The notes under the pieces: model-generated | Seen by the model: only the letters and a program-made list of their open reading frames with translations | Databases searched by the model: none | Told to the model about the DNA's origin: nothing | Assembly: GCA_002432545.1 (NCBI GenBank) | Contig: DJFR01000054.1 | Coordinates: forward strand, 985 to 10,584 | Direction: 5' to 3' | DNA from: Flammeovirgaceae bacterium UBA5867 | GTDB taxonomy: Bacteria; Bacteroidota; Bacteroidia; Cytophagales; Cyclobacteriaceae | DNA length: 9,600 bases | Shown here: one piece after another, positions 6,601 through 9,600 of the stretch | Numbering within the stretch: position 1 is the first letter of the stretch | Layout of the letters: each line of letters starts with the position of its first letter | Made by a program: the position numbers and the translations under genes

Positions 6601-8250
6601 GGAGAATTTAAAATTACCGGAGAACTTACCGAGCCGGATATACGCGGTGAGGGAAAAGTGTCCGATGGGCAGATCATGATCAATTACCTGAAGACACTCT
6701 ATAGGTTTACGGGTATCATTGGACTTACACCAACATCGATCTTCTTTAAGGATATAGAGCTCTCCGATATATTGCGTAACAAAGGCAGACTGAATGGTGC
6801 CATCACGCACCAGGCTTTCTCGAACATGACGATCAACATGGATGCGGATTTCCGTAACTTCCAGGTGTTGAACACTTCGATGAAAGATAACAGTCTCTTC
6901 TATGGCCAGGCATATGCTACCGGAGATGTTAACTTCAGCGGACTGCTCTCGAACCTACGTATATCTTCCAATGCACGTACGGAAAAGAATACACGTATAT
7001 ATGTACCGTTAAATGGTTCATCATCGGTGAACAAAAAGGAGTTTATCACCTTTGTTAACTTCAAAGACTCTACCTATACCCAAACTGCTCAACAGAATAT
7101 TCGCAAGAAAGTAAACATCACCGGGCTCTCTTTCGATCTCAACCTGGATGTAACGCCCGATGCTTACTGTGAAATTATATTCGACATGAAGTCTGGCGAT
7201 ATCATTCGCGGGCGTGGTGTTGGTGACCTTCGCCTGCAACTCGATACCAAAGGTGAATTCAATATGTTCGGACCTTTCGAGTTTACAGAAGGCTGGTATA
7301 ACTTTACGCTATACGACATCATCAACAAAGAATTTATTATCAAGAAGGGAAGTCGCATTACCTGGTATGGCGATCCTTACAAAGCTACTGTAGATATAGA
7401 TGCAACGTACAATCAGTTAGCATCCTTCGCTCCGCTGGTAACGATGAACGATCCATCGGTAAGTATAACAGAGTCGCCACAACTTCAGCGCAGATACCCG
7501 GTAATGGTATTGCTCTCGCTGGACGGCCCGATGCTCTCACCGGAAATCAATTTTGATATCACCGCGAAAGATCTTCCTAAAAACGTGCAGACTAATACAC
7601 AGGCTATAAATCTTGACCTGCTCTTTACTGCCTTCAAGAATAAACTTGATGAACAGGAATTGAAGCGACAAGTATTCAGCCTTATTGTATTGCGTAAATT
7701 CTCTCCTGCTGAATCTCTGAGCACCAGCGGGTCCGTTGTAAACAGTCTCAGCGAATTATTCTCCAACCAGCTTAGCCACTGGATGAGCCAGGTAGATGAA
7801 GACCTTGTTGTAGATGTAGATATAGGTTCGATGGATGCCGAGAGCTTCAATACATTCCAGCTTCGTATGTCGTATACATTCCTCAACGGTCGCTTGCGCG
7901 TAACCGGTGATGGTACCTATAATACGTCCAACAGCGCTACTAACGCTACGGGAACACAACAAAACCCTTCGAGTCTCGCAGGTGACTGGACTGTTGACTA
8001 TATGTTAACGGCCGATGGCAAGCTGCGTGTTAAAATGTATAGCCGCACCAACGTGAACCCTATATTAAGTTCGGTAAACAACCAGACCGCTATGACCACC
8101 GGTGCGAGTATAATTCATACCCAAAGCTTCAACGAGATCAAAGACTTGTGGGTATCGGAACGCAAGAAGCGAAAGAAACAACAGCAATCATCTGAAGAGA
8201 AACCAGACTTGAACACCGATGCAATCAAAGAAGAGGATGGTACGGAATAA
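3652..8250 (+). CDS. tamB: TamB family translocation/assembly module protein (AsmA-like superfamily)
   Basis: The 1532-aa product is in the size range of Bacteroidota TamB proteins. A basic N-terminus (MNRQVIKNRIRK) precedes one membrane anchor at about residues 13-33, followed by MPPVQNWLASRFL, a typical AsmA/TamB start. More than 1100 residues of repeating beta-strand sequence follow, predicted to form the long hydrophobic groove across the periplasm. The C-terminal DUF490/TamB domain (about 1010-1470) includes GSRITWYGDPYKATVDIDATY near residue 1232 and TFQLRMSYTFLNGRLRVTGDGTY. TamB works with a BamA-like outer-membrane partner (TamA, or TamL in Bacteroidota) in outer-membrane protein assembly and probably phospholipid transport; no partner gene is in the window. 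The end is a charged tail of about 30 residues (SERKKRKKQQQSSEEKP and on). No frameshift or internal stop is seen. The start codon is 11 bp from the tsaD ATG, and the 3' end overlaps the DUF2279 gene. Confidence 0.95.
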   Translation: MNRQVIKNRIRKILAYLFTALIFLLISGFLVLQMPPVQNWLASRFLRNFTEVVGFPSSVKGFRMLWFDRLELTGVNVYDLEGNRMIGAKEILINFKLSQLLENNNVNIDGIYVDSAHVYLTKIHESDTSRDLNINVFINRINEGYSSGSGKRTGKPPRINIGEAFLNQSQFTYINQDQDTIRNGFDYNHFSLAVDEGHLNSFVVLGDTTEFFVRTLISQDLKTKFRVNQLSTFFRISQGGMEFTGLNLQAGESTVSDTIVFRYNGLRELNDFVSKVKIHANLTNTTIYPKDLEFFAPGVNRITQPLKLSGVFNGRIDKFKLSKMQLGLGNTNLNGSLDMEGLPNFNETFINLNVQNSIFDPRDFAFLFNDRTLDRLRPLGILRMHGQFLGYPTDFVANGTFAGKLGTIRSDINLKVNEENIDYSVYKGKLSLSSFDLGQYLGDTTFYQRVSLNGQISGKGLTQRTADFLLNGKISSIGIKGYNYTNITTDARFATGLFRGLVKINDPNLELTVRGSMDLRDQRNEIRFQAQLDTAYLHRLKLSRDSLFLHASVEADIQGLTLDSLRGTANVQNLVVLYKDQELTLDNVQLDAQRDKGNRLFKVQSTLVDVIAKGDYNFSDISSDVETLVKEILLNLKNDKQQIAEYYNQKERRPKSYQAQLTIDLKDIKPITDLFNIDFSISPNTRFDGKFTSGRTTIFNIYSEFDSLKYEGKTFIDSNIELTVSKISDSTSVLSMLTVTSDKQILNRNLQTKNLLAEAIWNRNHIDFSLDADHDGQTNYMRLQGGVDFQQDSTVISMLPSELQLLERKWSFAKDNYIAINGSDWTFSNLALLNEQQSIKLDGKISKDPSKVISLYIDNLELSLFNVLTNKKIAGVTDANINMSNYYKKPVIQNDLSIKDFKVDDFLIGDVTGKNHWDTVEHKLDINLFIDRMGTRIVNLAGDYNPSREYSPLDLTANLDKAELIIVQPFLEEFFTQIGGTISGEFKITGELTEPDIRGEGKVSDGQIMINYLKTLYRFTGIIGLTPTSIFFKDIELSDILRNKGRLNGAITHQAFSNMTINMDADFRNFQVLNTSMKDNSLFYGQAYATGDVNFSGLLSNLRISSNARTEKNTRIYVPLNGSSSVNKKEFITFVNFKDSTYTQTAQQNIRKKVNITGLSFDLNLDVTPDAYCEIIFDMKSGDIIRGRGVGDLRLQLDTKGEFNMFGPFEFTEGWYNFTLYDIINKEFIIKKGSRITWYGDPYKATVDIDATYNQLASFAPLVTMNDPSVSITESPQLQRRYPVMVLLSLDGPMLSPEINFDITAKDLPKNVQTNTQAINLDLLFTAFKNKLDEQELKRQVFSLIVLRKFSPAESLSTSGSVVNSLSELFSNQLSHWMSQVDEDLVVDVDIGSMDAESFNTFQLRMSYTFLNGRLRVTGDGTYNTSNSATNATGTQQNPSSLAGDWTVDYMLTADGKLRVKMYSRTNVNPILSSVNNQTAMTTGASIIHTQSFNEIKDLWVSERKKRKKQQQSSEEKPDLNTDAIKEEDGTE
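3669..3676 (-). promoter_or_regulatory. possible -7 element for tsaD, inside the 5' end of tamB
   Basis: On the minus strand these bases read TATTTTTG, an exact TAnnTTTG match, 28 bp upstream of the tsaD ATG. That predicts a leader of roughly 20-25 nt. No convincing TTTG was found at the -33 position. It lies within about codons 6-9 of tamB. The match is short and AT-rich, so confidence is modest, but the geometry forces any tsaD promoter into this area. Confidence 0.35.
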
Positions 8251-9112
8251 ACTGTTTGTTACTTTTTTTCTTTTACCATGCTGGTTGTTTGCGCAGACCG
8301 ACTCTCTGCCTCCTGTTAACAAAAAAAGATTACGCACACTTACCATTACGGGTATAGCAGGCTATGGTACTGCATTAGCCGGCCTGAACTATCTCTGGTA
8401 TAAAGACTCTGACCGGCAATCGTTTCGTTTCTTCGATGACAATGCCGAATGGAAACAGGTTGATAAGATTGGTCATTTTTACTCTGCATTTTACCTGAGC
8501 TACGGTGCTTCGCGCGGACTGCAGTGGAGTAGTGTACCGGCTCGCAAAGCCGATCTCATCGGTGCTATAGCAGGCTTCGCGGTACTTGTACCCGTTGAAA
8601 TTTTTGATGGCTTCTCGGATGCATACGGTGCTTCTACCGGAGATCTTATTGCCGATGCGGCTGGTGCTGCATTTTACTTAGGACAAACACGATTGTGGCA
8701 TGAAGTACGTATATATCCAAAGTTTTCATTCCAACGGAGTGACTATGCTACGCTGCGTCCTTCTGTACTCGGTGATGGCTTACCAAGCGAAATTCTGAAA
8801 GATTATAACGGACAAACGTATTGGCTTTCGGTTGATATGGATAAGTTTATCCGCTTTCCGAAATGGCTGAACCTGGCTGCGGGTTACGGTGCTGAAGGAA
8901 TGATCTATGCGCGCGATCGCCAGAACACTGAAGCGGGTTATGCTGCACCTTACCGACAATATTACCTGTCTCTGGACTTCGATCTTACCGCTATCAGAAC
9001 ACGCTCCAAAGTTGTTAAAACGCTAATCTTCGTGGCAAACATGATCAAGTTACCGGCACCAGCTATTGAATTCTCTTCGAAAGGCACGCGCTTCCACGCC
9101 TTTCATTTTTAG
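8237..9112 (+). CDS. DUF2279 (YfiM-like) predicted envelope protein
   Basis: The 291-aa product starts MVRNKLFVTFFLLPCWLFAQ, a signal peptide of the kind common in Bacteroidota, with cleavage likely near the AQ. Cys15 is preceded by LLP, a poor lipobox, so I do not call it a lipoprotein. The DUF2279 signature follows: DKIGHFYSAFYLSYGASRG (76-94), a glycine-rich hydrophobic stretch IGAIAGFAVLVPVEIFDGFSD (108-128) and GASTGDLIADAAGAAF (131-146). The conserved Asp76, His80, Glu121, Asp124 and Asp136 recall membrane-embedded families with acidic residues in helices, but no reaction is known. The C-terminal third has strand-like segments (YRQYYLSLDFDLTAI) and ends in FHF. An in-frame ATG at 8219 would give MQSKKR first, which suits a signal peptide less well. 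It overlaps the end of tamB by 14 bp in another frame, so translational coupling and a shared envelope role are likely inferences. Confidence 0.82.
   Translation: MVRNKLFVTFFLLPCWLFAQTDSLPPVNKKRLRTLTITGIAGYGTALAGLNYLWYKDSDRQSFRFFDDNAEWKQVDKIGHFYSAFYLSYGASRGLQWSSVPARKADLIGAIAGFAVLVPVEIFDGFSDAYGASTGDLIADAAGAAFYLGQTRLWHEVRIYPKFSFQRSDYATLRPSVLGDGLPSEILKDYNGQTYWLSVDMDKFIRFPKWLNLAAGYGAEGMIYARDRQNTEAGYAAPYRQYYLSLDFDLTAIRTRSKVVKTLIFVANMIKLPAPAIEFSSKGTRFHAFHF
9079..9110 (+). terminator. probable intrinsic terminator overlapping the DUF2279 stop codon
   Basis: GAAAGGC (9079-9085) pairs perfectly with GCCTTTC (9098-9104) across a 12-base loop and is followed by ATTTTT (9105-9110). The last T is the first base of the TAG stop. 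The hairpin therefore encodes the last residues KGTRFHAFHF and probably also ends the tamB-DUF2279 transcript. A second T-rich stretch follows at 9121-9130. Confidence 0.6.
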
Positions 9113-9226
9113 CGTTTGTACTTTATTTTTAGGCATTTACTTATACTAAATAATTACCCAACAGGGTTTAGAATTACCATGCTATTTCTTTAACTTCCGT
9201 ATAATAAAACCTAAATCCCACTCGAT
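9113..9226. other. intergenic stretch between DUF2279 and the next gene
   Basis: This 114-bp gap is AT-rich. After the terminator hairpin I see no repeat, RNA gene or exact TAnnTTTG element. It presumably holds the promoter of the partial gene that starts at 9227, but none could be assigned. Confidence 0.5.
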
Positions 9227-9600
9227 ATGGTAGAAACATTACCCGGCATTATGAACTATGTTGAGCACTACGCTGAACATATTGGTGGTCAGTATACCGA
9301 CTACGATCATACAAAGTCTGTGATCGTTGTACCACTAAGTACAAGTCGTTTTCAAACCGTGCTGGCATGCGTACAAACCAGTCCGGTATCAGGTCGCGAA
9401 CAGGCACTCTTTACTTCGAAAGTATGTGAGTTCAATTCTTCGCTCGATCTGAAGGCACTGCTCGAACGCAATGCGAGCTTTGACTATAGCAAGTTCATCA
9501 TAGAAGATGGCTATCTCAAAGTAGAAGCATCATGCCTCTCCGAAACTGTATCGGAAGAACAGGTAGGTGAAATGATTCAGGAAGTAGCACAACTGGCCGA
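9227..9600 (+). CDS. partial protein, possibly YbjN-like (3' end outside window)
   Basis: An open frame from ATG at 9227 runs 124 codons to the window edge without a stop. It begins MVETLPGIMNYVEHYAEHIG and continues with a two-strand segment SVIVVPLSTSRFQTVLACV, then SKVCEFNSSLDLKALLERNA, SFDYSKFIIEDGYLKVEASCL and a helix SEEQVGEMIQEVAQLA. The order of paired strands, a short helix of the 'ALLERN' kind, two more strands and a terminal helix resembles YbjN / type III secretion chaperone-like small domains. This is a fold-level impression only. No signal peptide is present, so a cytosolic protein is likely. A second in-frame ATG at 9251 is a possible start. It appears to have its own transcription unit, since a terminator lies upstream. 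Confidence 0.7.
   Translation, partial: MVETLPGIMNYVEHYAEHIGGQYTDYDHTKSVIVVPLSTSRFQTVLACVQTSPVSGREQALFTSKVCEFNSSLDLKALLERNASFDYSKFIIEDGYLKVEASCLSETVSEEQVGEMIQEVAQLA

Noticed and set aside
8237..8296. DUF2279 protein as a lipoprotein through Cys15
   Set aside because: The residues before the cysteine (LLP) do not fit a lipobox, and a standard signal peptide ending near FAQ fits better.

Overview
The window reads as chromosomal core sequence of a Bacteroidota bacterium, probably of the Cytophagales/Chitinophagales type. The basis is the very long TamB (1532 aa) encoded back to back with tsaD, a DUF2279 protein with a signal peptide ending in FAQ, several matches to the Bacteroidota -7 promoter element TAnnTTTG, mostly absent Shine-Dalgarno sequences, and a Bacteroidota-style REP/RAYT cassette. 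No RNA genes, CRISPR array, phage genes or complete insertion sequence were seen.

Layout. Bases 1-125 hold the 3' end of an unidentified plus-strand gene. Bases 126-313 are a non-coding tract with four short hairpins sharing the core AAGTCT-NN-AGACTT. Their centres fall exactly 30, 60 and 30 bp apart. This tract leads directly into a GTG-started gene for a REP-associated tyrosine transposase (RAYT, HUH/Y1 family; 314-865), so the two together look like a REP plus RAYT unit.

From 877 to 3640 four genes lie on the minus strand and read as one unit in the order tsaD (t6A37 tRNA modification), an FlK-like hotdog thioesterase, smpB (trans-translation) and an NlpC/P60 peptidase with an N-terminal SH3b-like region. 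Two of these are translation-quality genes; the peptidase probably works in cell-wall peptide turnover or recycling. The peptidase converges on the RAYT gene with only 11 bp between stop codons.

Divergent from tsaD, with only 11 bp between the two start codons, is tamB (3652-8250). It encodes an AsmA/TamB-family envelope protein thought to bridge inner and outer membranes. A DUF2279 envelope protein gene (8237-9112) overlaps its 3' end and is probably co-transcribed. A stem-loop with a T-run sits on the DUF2279 stop codon and probably ends that unit. The window closes with the first 124 codons of another gene (9227 onward), possibly a YbjN-like small protein.

Most of the window is ordinary. 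The part that most deserves a second look is the phased hairpin tract with its RAYT gene. The promoterless-looking 11-bp divergent tsaD/tamB junction and the tamB/DUF2279 overlap come next.
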